Part shown: positions 13,017 to 23,329 of the stretch, in pieces
Layout of the letters: each line of letters starts with the position of its first letter
Position numbering within the stretch: the first letter of the stretch is position 1
Source of the DNA: Phaeosaccion multiseriatum
Lineage: Eukaryota > Ochrophyta, other classes
Reading direction: 5' to 3'
Length of the DNA stretch: 64,000 bases
Assembly (NCBI GenBank): GCA_965112735.1
Contig: OZ218957.1
Location: 2,914,001 to 2,978,000, forward strand
Notes under the pieces: generated by a model
The model's database searches: none
What the model was told of the DNA's origin: nothing
The model's input: only the letters and a program-made list of their open reading frames with translations
Position numbers and translations under genes: made by a program

Positions 13017-15102
13017 GAGGCCCTTCGGTATCTGGTATCGAGTCTCAGAGGGTGGAGTGGTGGTGAAGTTGGTTATACAGGAACAGCAAGAGGAGGAGGA
13101 GGAGGAGCAGCTGGTGTGAGTTTAAGTTCGTTCGTGGAGTCGATGCGTGAGCGCGTGCGCGAGGCAGTGGTGCGACTGATCCGGCGAGTGGAGGAGAGCG
13201 AGCGGGAGGCTGCCATGGAGGCGCAGCATAGAGCAGTGCGGGAGGTGGAGGCATACGGGGAGAGGGAGCGCCACTCGCTCCGGGAAGAGAGGGAAAGGGC
13301 AGAGAGGGAAGAGAGGGTAGAGAGGGAGGGCTTGGAGCAGCAGTTGCAGCAGCAGCAGTTGGTGATACAGCAGCAACTAGAGGGGATGGCAGCGGACGCA
13401 GCGGCGGACTCCGAGGCGGCACTTCGGGAGGCCTCGGAGCGGGCGGAGCGGGCCGAGAGGGGGGAGGAGGAGCAACGGAGCAGAGGGGAGACTCTCCAAG
13501 CTTCGCTGAGGGAGGCACAGGAGTTGGTGATACAGCAGGGGGCTTCGCTCAGGGAGGCACAGGAGGCACTGGGGGTGGAGAAGGGACGTCTCAAGGAGTT
13601 GCTGCAGATGGCCAAGGGGGGGCTCCAAGGCGGCGGAGAGGGGCTGCAGCAGTTGGTGATACAGCAACAGGGACAGCAGGCGCGAGATGAGGATGGTGGT
13701 GGTGGTGGCAGTAGTAGGGAGACGAGCCTGGCTGACGCTGATGCGTCTCATCGGACACTAGTCGAGGGTGACGCGCCCTTCTTGGATGGCGATTGGCGGC
13801 GGCCGTCGGAAGCGGACGGAGAAGGAGAAGGAAGAGAAGGAGGAGGAGCAGCAGGGTCTGACGGTTACGCAAGCACACCACGCACAACCGGCTGGGACGG
13901 GGCAAAGGGAGGAGGAGGAGGAGGAGGAGGAGGAGGAGGAGGAGGAGGAGGAGGAGGAGGAGGAGGAGGAGGAGGAGGGGGAAGGGGGGGAGCGCCGGCG
14001 CGGAGGTTCAGTGTGGAGCAGGCGGTTCGAGAGGAGGAGTGGGCTCGCAACAAGAGCGAGTTCCTGATGCTTGCAGAGCTGTTCAAAATGCAGAGCGATG
14101 GAGACATGAGGAGCTTCCAGGCACAAGTGGACGAGGCCAACGAGAGGTGAGTGAGGGGGTGGGTGGGTGGGTGGGTGGGTAGGTGGGTAGGTGGGTGGGT
14201 AGGTGGGTGGGTGGATGGGTGGGTGGGTAGGTGGGTAGGTGGGTGGGTAGGTGGATGGGTGGGTGGGTGGGATGGGGTAGGTGGATGGGTGGGTGGGATG
14301 GGGTAGATGGGTGGGTGGGTGGGTGGATGTGTGGATGTGGATGGGTGTGTGGATGGGTAGGTGTGGGTGGGTATGGCTGGCTGGGTATGGCTGGCTGGGT
14401 GGGGGGGTGGGTGTGAGTCCGTGGGTGAGTGAGTGCGAGCGTGAGGAAGTGTGTTGGGGTGAAGGGTGTGTGGGTGGGTGGGGGAGAGAGTGAGGGAGTT
14501 GGGTGAGTGGGTGGGGGAGAGAGTGAGGGAGTTGGGTGAGTGGGTGAGGGAGTGGATGAGTGACGAAGTGAGAGGGGGACTCACTGACTTGAGTTGACAC
14601 TAGCTACGTAAACCCTTCTCATCCCCCCCTTCCTCCCCCCCCCCCTCCTCCTCCTCCTCCTCCTCCTCCTCCTCCTCCTCCTCCTCCTCCTCCTCCTCCT
14701 CCTCCTCCTCCTCCTCCTCCTCCTCCTCCTCCTCCTCCTCCTCCTCCTCCTCCTCCTCCTCCTCCTCCTCCTCCTCCTCCTCCTCCTCCTCCTCCTCCTC
14801 CTCCTCCTCCTCCTCCTCCCTCTCCCTCCTCCTCCTCCTCCTCCCCCCACCCCCCAGAGCCGAGAACGCAGTCCGAGAGGTAAACGCTCGTGTAACTGCC
14901 GCTGCCCAGGAGGTCAAAGCTCGCTGCGAGGAGGAGCTTCTCGCCTGCAGACAAGATCATGCCGAGGCCCTACGGACACTCGAGGACGCGCTGCGGGTAC
15001 AAAGTGAGAGGTGTCAGGACCTGCAGGGGAGGATGGGGGCTGACTCCAAGAGACACGATCAGGAGACAAATGAAATGGCAGAAAAACTCGTCGTGGCGCA
15101 GC

Positions 15103-15189
<87 letters not shown>

Positions 15190-15892
15190 CGTGCGTGCGT
15201 GTGTGTGTGTGTGCGTGTGTATATACGTGTGCGTGTGTGCGCGCGTGTGTGTGTATGCGTGCGTGCATATCCCTCCTTCTCTCTCCTCCCTTTCCACCCC
15301 CCCTCTCACCCCCTCTCACCCTAACCAACCCCCCCCCCATCCACTTCACCAGGAGGTGGTAACCACGCAGGAACAAGTAGAGGAGCTTCAGTTCACTCTC
15401 GAGACCAAGCGGCAGCAAGTGATCCGTCTAGAGAGTCGACTTCGCGAGATTGACGAGGCACAGACCTCGCTCAACAACACCTCCGCACTCTCACGCACAT
15501 CACTCAGCCCTCGTCGGAGTCACCTTTCTTCCTCCTCTCGGCCACTCATCTCCCCTCGCCTGTCGGGGTATCAGCGACTGCAGCAACCACAGGACCAGCA
15601 GGGGGGAGAGGGGGGAGAAGGTGGAGGGGGAGCGGTGGTGTCCAGCAGGGATAGTGTGAGGCAGGCTTCTCCCGCGCTTGCCCTCTCTTCTCGCACAGGA
15701 AGGAGGGTTGCAGAAGGCGGCGATAGAGAAGGGGTGGTGGCGACAGCATCAGTAGGAGAAAGAGCAGGAAGAGGGGGTGATGATGGTGGTGGAGGAAGAG
15801 GAGGCGGAGGAGGGGGGGTGCTTCCAAGTAGGAGAGGAAGTATGGGAGGGCAGGATAGACCTTTGACAGCGTCTAATTTAGCGTTCTTCCCT

Positions 15893-15928
<36 letters not shown>

Positions 15929-17155
15929 TTACTGATACCATCGGGTGAGCCCACAGACGGGACTGCGGTGGCTGAGGCGCCACTTCCGGAACGCTCTGGT
16001 CGGGCGGAAGAGAGACCAGTTGGTGGTACAGTTGGTGGTAGCAGCAGCAGAGTCATGGATGACAGCGGCAGAGGAAGCGCTAGGGGCAGCAGGGGCAGCA
16101 GGGGCAGTAGCATGAGCAGCACAATCAGCTCAAGAAGCAGCAGCAGCGTTGGCAGCAGCAGAAGGAGGAGGACCAAGAGGAGTAGCACCAATGATGGTGG
16201 TGATGGTGGCCTCACTGATCGTGGCCGTCCTTCTCCTGCTGCTGCTACTGCTACTACTGCTGCTGCTGCTGCTGCCGCTCGACCAACTGTGAGTCCGTCC
16301 ATCGGAGGGGCATATCCGGCGGCGGCGGAAGTACCAGTACCGGTAGTGCCGGTGTCAGAGGCACCACTGTCAGCAACAGCAGCAGTTGGTGATACGGCAA
16401 CGCCAGGGCCGGGGTCAGGGGCAGGAGGGGCGAAGAAGGTGTTCCGCAGCGGGTCTGCGCGGAGCATGGCTGCGGCGGAGGCAGTCGTCGAGGCCGCAAG
16501 GGCAAGGCTCAAGGCTTTCCAGGCGCTTAGCGATCCAGCACTTGGTGATACAGCGGCGGCCAGTTTCACAACTGGCACGAGCAGTAGCAGCCGTACTGTC
16601 AACGTGACGAAGAGAGTCGGCGGCGCAGCTGCTGTACGCCCTTTCGACGCAGCATCAGCAGTTGGTGATACACGGGCAGCAGGTGCCAGCCAGCCTGTCA
16701 CAAGTATTAGTGCTGGCTTGAGGAGCCGCAATTTGAGCAGCAGGAGAGGCAGCAGCAGCAGCGGCCATGGTGGACGTACGGCAGTTGGTCGTATGTATGG
16801 CGGCGACGAGGAGGAGGGGGAGGAGGAGGGGGAGGAGGAGGAGGAGGATGGCGACGTGGGTGGAGCATCAGTAGTCGCTAGGCAAGAGGAGCAGCGGCGG
16901 TGGCGGCGGCAAGAAGGCAACAACGAAGACGAGGAGGAGGATGGAGAAGGAGACAACGACAGAGAGCGGTCATCCTCGTTCTCATCATCATCATCTTCTT
17001 CGCCTTCTTCTTCTTCTTCTTCCTCTTCTTCCCTCTCGTCGCCGACCTGTCGCTCTCCGGCAGGGAGTGCGAGTGTGAGGAGTGCGGGGGGGAGTGTGTC
17101 GAGCTGGGAGAGTGAGGTGGGGCAGGGAAGGGTAGGGAAGGGTAGGGAAGGGTAG
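8279..17155 (+). CDS. Giant coiled-coil protein, Gln/Ser/Gly-rich
   Basis: Nine exons join in phase: 8279-9259, 9510-9704, 9924-10940, 11301-11402, 11634-11705, 11895-12496, 12836-14146, 14858-15104, 15353-17155, about 2,109 residues. The N-terminus is Arg/Gly-rich; from about residue 140 (SFSEYRERYGSLKSTYEDR) the protein becomes almost continuous heptad-type coiled coil rich in E, L, A, R and Q through exon 8, then a long disordered Ser/Gly/Glu-rich tail. No catalytic domain is visible. It is likely a structural or scaffolding protein (centrosome, basal body or cytoskeleton are guesses from architecture alone). The join between exons 5 and 6 needs a GC-AG intron (donor at 11706) to keep the heptads in frame. 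Eight copies of the recurrent TTGGTGAT word fall in its exons, five read as LV(I/M)Q and three as (V/L)GDT. Start uncertain: the frame stays open back to 7940; ATG at 8279 or 8288 is a conservative choice. Confidence 0.78.
12096..13664 (+). repeat. Five copies of the TTGGTGAT word read as QLVIQ
   Basis: Cores at 12096-12110, 12378-12392, 13356-13370, 13521-13535 and 13650-13664, all on the plus strand. Consensus CAGTTGGTGATACAG; copies 2, 3 and 5 are exact, the first has ATGCAG, the fourth starts GAG. All five are read in the same frame as (Q/E)LV(I/M)Q inside Gln-rich coiled coil. A looser relative (LVIQEQ) occurs at about 13070. Confidence 0.9.
13909..13978 (+). repeat. (GGA)n tract in coding sequence, poly-Gly
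   Basis: About 23 GGA units in exon 7 of the coiled-coil gene, translated as an uninterrupted glycine run. Probably variable in length between individuals. Confidence 0.9.
14645..14844 (+). repeat. (TCC)n microsatellite in intron
   Basis: Nearly pure CTC/TCC repeat of about 200 bases lying in the intron between exons 7 and 8 of the coiled-coil gene, immediately before the CCCCCCAG acceptor. It acts as a hugely extended pyrimidine tract. Upstream in the same intron (14150-14580) are GGTG/GGGT-type tandem repeats. Confidence 0.95.
15105..15187 (+). repeat. (GT)n microsatellite at a splice donor
   Basis: About 41 GT units starting exactly at the donor site that ends exon 8 of the coiled-coil gene, so the donor GT is the first unit of the repeat. 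Confidence 0.95.
16383..16673 (+). repeat. Three copies of the TTGGTGAT word read as (V/L)GDT
   Basis: Cores at 16383-16397, 16539-16553 and 16659-16673 in the last exon of the coiled-coil gene. Here the word is read as AVGDTAT, ALGDTAA and AVGDTRA, a different frame from the five upstream copies in the same gene. Confidence 0.9.
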
Positions 17156-18045
17156 GGTGGGGTGAAAAAGACGTGTTGTGAAAGGGGGCGGGGCGAGGAG
17201 GGGGGAGGGCCGAGTGAGTGAGTGAGAGAGTGAGTGAGTGAGTCAAAGCCAGGCAATAGAGAGGGGTGAGGGGCTGAGGGGGCGGGTGGGGATTCTTTTT
17301 GACTTCCAGGAATCAGCCTAAGAATAAAGGGGGGGGGGGAGGGTAGACCGTGGGAAGTATATAAGTGAGTGGAGATTGTTTGGGGTGGCGAGGGGGAAGG
17401 GGGGTGTCTCTCTCTATTCTCTCTTATTTGAGGCTTATGCACCCCACACAGGCAGGCATGCTCTCAAAGCGTGATAACAACACCTGTAGTGTTAAGATAA
17501 TTAATTATTAAATTAAAAAAAGAAACATAAAGAACACTTTGGGCAATTGATCAAACGATGCGAGTGAAGGGAGGGAGGTCGTTTATGTATTACTATTCTT
17601 TTCATTCTCTTCGCAATCTGTCCTCTTCATATTCGTCGCACGAGTGAATCTGTCCTCCCGCGGTGAAGAAGGAAAATGCCAATTCTGCTGGAGAAGGGTT
17701 GTCCCAGCACTGCTGTTCGCCGCTTCCCCGCCTCTCTGCTCCGCCCCGTCCTCGGCAGCAGTAGCCACAGCAGTTGGTGATGGAGCAGCAGAAGCAGCAA
17801 GGGGTAGGGGGCAACAAGGACAGGGCCGCTTCCTTACCCCGGAGGCAGACAGAAGGCAAGCACAGCGCGCTCTTCATTTGGAATTGACGTACGCGCGTGG
17901 TGATGTAACGCCCTCTTTGCAATTGCCATACATAAATGGATGAGGTGGAGAGTGTAGGAGCGCCATCGGTCTACTTCGAACGCCCTCTCTCCTCGGCATG
18001 TCAAGCGCCCACAAGCTCCTTCGCCTCCTCCTGACGTGAAAAGCG
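17156..18045. other. Intergenic stretch with one noncoding copy of the TTGGTGAT word
   Basis: Between the end of the coiled-coil gene and the F-box/ankyrin pseudogene. It contains G-rich sequence, an AT-rich patch near 17480-17530 that may belong to the 3' end of the coiled-coil transcript, and a clear copy of the recurrent word at 17771-17785 (CAGTTGGTGATGGAG). I see no convincing gene. Confidence 0.6.
17771..17785 (+). repeat. TTGGTGAT word in noncoding DNA
   Basis: CAGTTGGTGATGGAG followed by CAGCAGAAGCAGCAA, about 600 bases beyond the coiled-coil stop codon. The clearest copy outside any supported reading frame. Confidence 0.88.
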
Positions 18046-19010
18046 TCATTCTTGGCAGCGGCAGGGGTGTCCATTGGCATGTACCCACCGCGTTTATCTC
18101 CTCAAAGGCGGCAGGGGGCATACCCCATCCAAGACCAGAAATGTCTTTGACGAACTGTGGACATGTCCACTCGTCCCAGGGAGCCCGCACCTCCTCCGAT
18201 CGGAGCCACTTCAGCATGGGTAGGCTCTTGCCCCCCCGGACCGCCCAACAGCAGACATGTTCATCCCACCTGCACAGCTCCCGTGCGTTGGCATGCAGCC
18301 ATTGCAGCACTTCCAGATTGCCCTCTTGGGCCGCCCAGAGAGGCCCCTCCCTCCACCTGCTGCTTGCGTCTACCGCCTCCATCTCAGCTCTGATGGTGGG
18401 ATGCTGCACAAGCTTTTCCAGCACGCTAATGCGCCCTGCCTTCACAGCCTCCTCCAACACAGATAAGCGCAGTTAAAAATCACACTCGTCGGACAGCAGC
18501 CACTCCAGAACCTCAGTGCGGCTTCCCGACTGATCTCAAATGCCGACCGAGGGCAGCGCTCCTTTTCAGGGAGGTCCTCGGATCGCAGCGACTTGAGGAC
18601 ACGTAGCCCATGCCCAGCGTTCCTCACCGCGGCCTGGCAGGCCTCTTCATGCCAGGGACATTGCATACTGAGACGCTCCTCGCACACGCTCAATCTCCGT
18701 ACTCTGCCGCCGCCTTGAAAGTGCTCACACTCAGCTCGTACCCACATTTCGTGGCCCACTGCAAGCGCTCTGCAGATCCCACCACGTTTGGAAGGAAAGT
18801 CTCGAGTGAAGGGCACGCCGCGCTGTACTGCTCTTGCCACTTCGTATACACAGTGGCGACGAAGACGTGGTGGCCCTTTCCCACCCAGCGCATGACTCCT
18901 CGCAGCACCTCCTCAATCCCCAAAGCCTTGACACTGGCCACGGAGGTTGGAGCAGCAGCATTTCTTCCCGCGCCTTCCTTGCTGCCCAGGCGCTGCCACC
19001 CCCTTGCGCC
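18046..19010 (-). pseudogene. Broken copy of the F-box/ankyrin-like family
   Basis: The minus strand matches the intact family member at 59468-60463 along its whole length, but in three frames. The N-terminal part (SVKALGIEEVLRGVM) reaches about 18690 and stops after EYGD; the middle (NAGHGLRVLKSLRSEDLP) is in a second frame; the C-terminal part (VKAGRISVLEKLVQHP) is in a third. A further one-base shift just before the expected WVHANGHPC ending destroys the C-terminus. At least three breaks make it a pseudogene rather than a spliced gene, since no splice signals flank the shifts. It faces away from the intact copy at 19979. Confidence 0.82.
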
Positions 19011-19024
19011 CAGGCCTGCGTAAG

Positions 19025-19336
19025 CAGACACGAAGGAAGTGAGGCGTGGATGAGTTGAAGTACAATCGTAAGAAAGGGCTACAAACAAAAAGGACTAGGA
19101 GTGGGAAGAGCAGGAGCGGGGCGGTGACGTACCCCCTGCTTGGCGTGCGATGGAGACGACCTCCTTGCAGTCACAAGAAGAGCCCAGAGTTCTTGTGGCT
19201 GTAACGACATGGTCTCAATTTAACGCCAAGCAGGGGGTACGTCACCGCCCCGCTCATGCTCTTTCTTCCCCCTCCTCTTCCCCCTTTTTGTAACTCTTTT
19301 TTACTTCAACTCATCCACGCCCCACTCCTTCGTCTG
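19025..19336. repeat. Large inverted repeat between two family copies
   Basis: Arms of about 110-120 bases (19025-19145 and 19224-19336) surround a spacer of about 78 bases. The inner 32 bases are perfectly inverted (19114-19145 against 19224-19255, containing GGTGACGTACCCCCTGC). The outer parts are imperfect but clear, for instance GCGTGGATGAGTTGAAGTA at 19045-19063 against its reverse complement at 19302-19320. The inverted repeat lies just upstream of the pseudogene copy and in front of the intact copy. Confidence 0.93.
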
Positions 19337-19434
19337 TTTGAGGAGTCCTCTGTCCCTGCCATGGCTGTATGCAGCAATCCACCTATTGGAAATTAATGGT
19401 CATGACTCGGAAGGGGGGAACTGTAGGGGGGAGC

Positions 19435-19494
19435 CGGCGCCTGTTCCTCCGCCCGCCCGCCCTTCGGCGCCTGTTCCTCCGCCCGCCCGCCCTT
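19435..19494 (+). repeat. Perfect two-unit 30-bp tandem repeat
   Basis: Two identical adjacent 30-base GC-rich units (19435-19464 and 19465-19494) upstream of the intact F-box/ankyrin-like gene. The rest of 19337-19978 shows no recognisable feature. Confidence 0.95.
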
Positions 19495-19978
19495 GGCTGT
19501 TCGGCCCAGCCCTCCGCAGTGACTCACAGGGCCATCCGAATGACCAACTTGCCCTCTCGCCCTTGCGGACCTATTCGCTGACCATCCTCCCAGAAGCAAG
19601 CTCACACAGGTAAGAGTGCGGCGGTGGAGAGTAGAGGCTGGGAGGGGATTGGGAGAAGCCGAGGCCATGCTGGGAGATGGCGGTCAAGTCCATACACTCT
19701 TATCTCGTTCCCCCTCACTCAGCTCCTGCCTTATGCTTCCTCGACAGAATCCAACGCAAGAGGCAGTGCAGATACCTCCACACCCGTGTATTTTATTCAT
19801 ATTTCCTCATTTACCTCCTGCCTGCCGTTGTCCCCTTCCCTTCTCTCGTCATACCAGACTTCAATGGAGAGAGAAAGTTCTTCCCCTCGAGAAAGTTCTT
19901 CTTCCCCCAACTTCGTCTGTTATTGAGGGGAAGGTCCAGGAGCAGGGCGGCAAGCAGATCCAGCCCGCTCCACCCACC

Positions 19979-20977
19979 ATGGAGTCAGGTGGCGCCAGTT
20001 CCGCCGTGGCAGCTGCCCCCCATCCCGGTGCCCTTGTGGTAAGAGAGAGAAGTGATGTTGGGACCTTCGAACCTTGCGATCAGGCCCTGGCCCAGGCTTT
20101 GGTGCTCAGCAAAGTGATGGAGTGCTCGGGGGGGTGCGACGACTTCTTCATCGCAGCGTTGAGCAAGGTGTGGAAGGAACACTACAGACATCTCTACCCG
20201 GCCCGAAAGACACTTCGCAGGAGGGTGGTGGAGTCTGTGGAGCGCTTGAGCTGTGCCAGGAAATACGGGTATGAGCTGAGTATTAAGACGTTCGAAGATG
20301 CAGCACAGTTCGGAGATGTGAGTGTCTGCAAGGCTCTTCATAGCATGGGCTGTGCCTGGGATAAGGGAGTGTGTAAGGCTGCTGTGAGCAATGAGAGGCA
20401 CGGACTCAGCATCCTCCAATGGCTGCGGACGGAGGACCTCCCCGGCAAAGAGATATGCCCGTGGAATGAAGAGGTGTCTAGAGAAGCAGCTCGGCAGGGG
20501 AGGTTGGAGATGCTGGAGTGGTTGCTCACGGACGAGGTGAACGCGTCTTTTGACAGTTTCACTCTGATGGCATCTATTTGTTCGGGGCGTATTTCTGTGG
20601 TGGAGTGGGTGCTCCACCATCCCAAAGTCAGAGCTGAGATGGAGGCGGTAGGGGTGGAAGACTATAGGTGGAGTGCTGGGGCGTTTTGGGCGGCCCACGA
20701 AGGCAATCTGGAGATGCTGCAATGGCTGCATGCAAACGCACGGGACCTGTGCGGGTGGGATACAAGTGTTTGTTTTAGCGCAGTGCGTCATAGCAAGAGC
20801 CTCTCCATGCTGAAATGGCTCCGATCGGACGAGGTCATGTGTCCCTGGCATGCGGAGGTATGCCCGCAAAAATGGAAAGACATTTTGGGTGATGCCTGGG
20901 ATATGCCCCCTGCCGCCTTTGAGGAGATGAAGCAGTGGGTACACGCCAATGGGCACCCCTGCAACTGCGAGGACTGA
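19979..20977 (+). CDS. F-box/ankyrin-like repeat protein (copy 2)
   Basis: Single exon, 332 residues. Residues about 40-70 (VLSKVMECSGGCDDFFIAALSKVWKEHY) resemble an F-box-like helix set (the W-K/R-x-x-Y ending is typical). The rest is built of degenerate ankyrin-type units of the kind G..WD..VC.AAV....LS.LQWLR.....P W..E..REAA..G.LEMLEWLL. It ends with HANGHPCNCED, a tail shared with the other copies. Such proteins usually recruit targets to SCF ubiquitin ligases, but that is inference. The frame is open upstream to 19616; ATG at 19979 (MESGGASS) is chosen because the upstream part has noncoding composition. Roughly half identical to the 59468-60463 copy by eye. Confidence 0.8.
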   Translation: MESGGASSAVAAAPHPGALVVRERSDVGTFEPCDQALAQALVLSKVMECSGGCDDFFIAALSKVWKEHYRHLYPARKTLRRRVVESVERLSCARKYGYELSIKTFEDAAQFGDVSVCKALHSMGCAWDKGVCKAAVSNERHGLSILQWLRTEDLPGKEICPWNEEVSREAARQGRLEMLEWLLTDEVNASFDSFTLMASICSGRISVVEWVLHHPKVRAEMEAVGVEDYRWSAGAFWAAHEGNLEMLQWLHANARDLCGWDTSVCFSAVRHSKSLSMLKWLRSDEVMCPWHAEVCPQKWKDILGDAWDMPPAAFEEMKQWVHANGHPCNCED

Positions 20978-21220
20978 TGGACTCTATCCTCCTTCGGCCT
21001 CTGTGGAAGAGCCCAGGTCAGCGCAAAAGCTATCGAATATCAGTTACAGTCTATCAAACCGGAATTGACCGCCCACAGTCACATGTGTATGTACAGTAAT
21101 TAATCCAAGGCACCCTTCGCTATGATACAACGCCCATCTGGCCACTCTGGCCCGTGCAGTTTGCACCTGATCCCCTTCATGAGAGGAAGCACCCACTGCC
21201 GCATCCCCCTCGTCAGCCCC

Positions 21221-23329
21221 TCATGACGGCATGTGCAAGACTTGCGCGTGACTGCTCCCGCCACAGCAACGCCAAAAGGGCTCCTTGGCCGGCTTCTGCG
21301 GGTCCGCGGTGCTGCTGCCCCTCAGTCTGGCGCGGCGGGCAGTAGCGACACTATGAGGTCCGTGCGGAGGACGATGACAAGCTCCCTGCCACAGCCCGAC
21401 TCGAGCTTGCGCCCCCGAAACCATAAGAGGCTCCCACCCGTCCTCCGAAGGCGCTGCCCCTGCTGGTGCTGCAGATGCTGCTCCTCCCAGTGCCGCTACT
21501 GGAAGGGGGGTGCCGATGGCGGATGATGTGCATCCGCTCAAGGCGTGCAGCGCCCCGCAGGCCTGCCGCCTCACTCGCAGATCGCCAGCGTGTCTGTCGA
21601 AGGCGGTCATTACCGCAGCGAGGCAATAAGCAGCACCGCCCACCCCCTCCCTTCCTCCTCCTCCCCCTCCTCCTCTGCGCCCTCTTTTGCATCCTCCTCC
21701 TCCTCTACCTCCTCCTTCGCTGCTGAGGATGAGGAGGGCCGCACAGGCGTGCTCTTGCACCCGTGGGTGGTCCACTTGAGCGCCCATCGTCCTCGCCAAA
21801 GCCTTGAAGACGCCCACCTCTCGCAGGGCCGCACCAGCGGAGGGGCCACCACCCCCACCACCCCCACCACCACCTCCTCCTCCTCCTCCCACCCACTGCC
21901 ATCCCCTGCCAGTCCCACTCGAAGGAGTTGTCCTCGTCAGCAGGGTGCGGAGGGTCCAACACGCCTGCTCCTGCACGGCCCCGTCGTCGGCGTGAGTAGT
22001 AAGCATGCGCACCACCGCCGCACAGACCCCCGCCGCCAACAGCTTGCTGCGGTTCGTCGTAAGTCGCCCTGTGTTGTTCTCCTGGGAGGGCTGCTCGGTG
22101 GTGAGAAGGTAGCGGATGGCGCCGCAGCCCCAGCCTTGCACCAGGGGGTGCCCCGGGTGGTTGTGGAGGGCCTCCACCACCGCCTCGCAGCCTCCGACCG
22201 CGCCCAGCCGCCACGCCCTCCATGCGCCGCCATGATCGGCGTCCTCGTCCTGCTGCTTGGGTACGACCACACGCCGCCCTCCTCTTGCCCTTGCTCGAGA
22301 GATGAGGCTTGAAAATCGTCCACCAGCAGCCGCAGTGGGAGGGTCGATGGTGCCCCTGCCGCTGCCCCTGCCGCCTCCGCTGCGGTGCCCCTTGTGCTGA
22401 CTGCGGATGAGGGCCATACTGCTCTGCTGCAGCTCAGCATCTCCGGGGTGGGCGGTCATGGCCGCCACGATGGCTGAGCACGAGGCCCAGTCCCCCAGCT
22501 CCAGCCTGTTGGCGTCGTTGCCCCGCATCAGCGACCGCATGGCCCGGCAGCCCCTCTCCTGCAGGCGAGCGCAGGCCAAGTGTGTGCTCATGGCAGAAAG
22601 GACGGCTTGGCACGCCCCCGCCTCTCCAAGCTTGAGCTTGTTCGCCTTGCTGTTGCTGCTCAGACCGTGGATGGCGTCCAAGCTCTCGCCCAACAGGAAG
22701 GGGTCGGTGGAGTGGACCATCATGGAGGCGACCACAGCCTGGCAGGCCCCGGCCTCGCCCATCTCGGCTTTGATGGCGTCATTGTTCAAGATCAGACCTC
22801 GCAGCGCCGCGGTGGCTAAGAGCTGGATCCGATCATCGCTTCTATACCGCTTCATGGCAAGAGTGACAACTTGGCACACCCCTGCCCTCTTGAAGCGAAC
22901 TCCGTTGGCCGGAACGTAGCTGAGACACAGCACGGCCCCGAGAGCCTGGAGCTGCACACACACACTGTCGGGACTTGCTCGCGCAATCGCCATGAGCAAC
23001 AGACATGCCCCTGCTTCCCCGAGCTTCGCGCCATGGGCCAAGTGAGCGCTCGCCTTCCTGATGGCTCGACAAGCGCCGGCTTGACGCTGTACTCTTACGC
23101 GGGCAGCGTCATCGCCGTCATCGCCATCCCCGTCAGGCAGCAAAGTCTCCCACATGGAATCAATCAGCCTCCTCTCCTTTCCCCGTTGCCGCTGCCCATG
23201 TGCCTCAAGTCCCACCACTCTCCAGCCTGCCTCTGCTGCTCCGCCTGAGGCGGCTTCATCCCCTCTGTCCGTCCCCACAGTGGGAAGCCGACCCCAAAGC
23301 TTCTGAATCTTTTCCGTCAACTCCGACAT
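21221..23329 (-). CDS. ARM-repeat protein with glycine-rich interruptions
   Basis: Single long frame, 702 residues from ATG at 23329. It contains at least six ARM/HEAT-like units with the pattern (K)LGEAGACQAV..AM..H......LQE.G..A...L, for example at about residues 115-330 and again at 410-600. Such superhelical repeats bind protein partners; no enzyme domain is seen. Poly-Gly and Gly/Arg-rich insertions split the later repeats, and two are strongly eroded. The frame continues upstream to 23488. An alternative start joins MLALEEYAPGPLLSLRFLEK (from about 23498) to the main frame through a 43-base GT-AG intron ending in TTCAG before GCAGAGACTCC; it keeps phase and would add about 45 residues. 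The 243 bases to the convergent gene at 20977 hold nothing recognisable. Confidence 0.75.
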   Translation of the reverse strand: MSELTEKIQKLWGRLPTVGTDRGDEAASGGAAEAGWRVVGLEAHGQRQRGKERRLIDSMWETLLPDGDGDDGDDAARVRVQRQAGACRAIRKASAHLAHGAKLGEAGACLLLMAIARASPDSVCVQLQALGAVLCLSYVPANGVRFKRAGVCQVVTLAMKRYRSDDRIQLLATAALRGLILNNDAIKAEMGEAGACQAVVASMMVHSTDPFLLGESLDAIHGLSSNSKANKLKLGEAGACQAVLSAMSTHLACARLQERGCRAMRSLMRGNDANRLELGDWASCSAIVAAMTAHPGDAELQQSSMALIRSQHKGHRSGGGRGSGRGTIDPPTAAAGGRFSSLISRARARGGRRVVVPKQQDEDADHGGAWRAWRLGAVGGCEAVVEALHNHPGHPLVQGWGCGAIRYLLTTEQPSQENNTGRLTTNRSKLLAAGVCAAVVRMLTTHADDGAVQEQACWTLRTLLTRTTPSSGTGRGWQWVGGGGGGGGGGGGGGGPSAGAALREVGVFKALARTMGAQVDHPRVQEHACAALLILSSEGGGRGGGGCKRGRRGGGGGGGREGVGGAAYCLAAVMTAFDRHAGDLRVRRQACGALHALSGCTSSAIGTPLPVAALGGAASAAPAGAAPSEDGWEPLMVSGAQARVGLWQGACHRPPHGPHSVATARRARLRGSSTADPQKPAKEPFWRCCGGSSHAQVLHMPS

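Noticed and set aside
14581-14960. Open frames of poly-Arg, poly-Glu and poly-Gly on the minus strand
   Set aside because: They are translations of the (TCC)n intronic microsatellite in its three frames, with no unique sequence of coding character.
15571-17442. 623-codon open frame on the minus strand
   Set aside because: It mirrors the last exon of the coiled-coil gene; its Pro/Leu/Ser composition is the complement of Gly/Glu/Arg/Ser codons on the plus strand.
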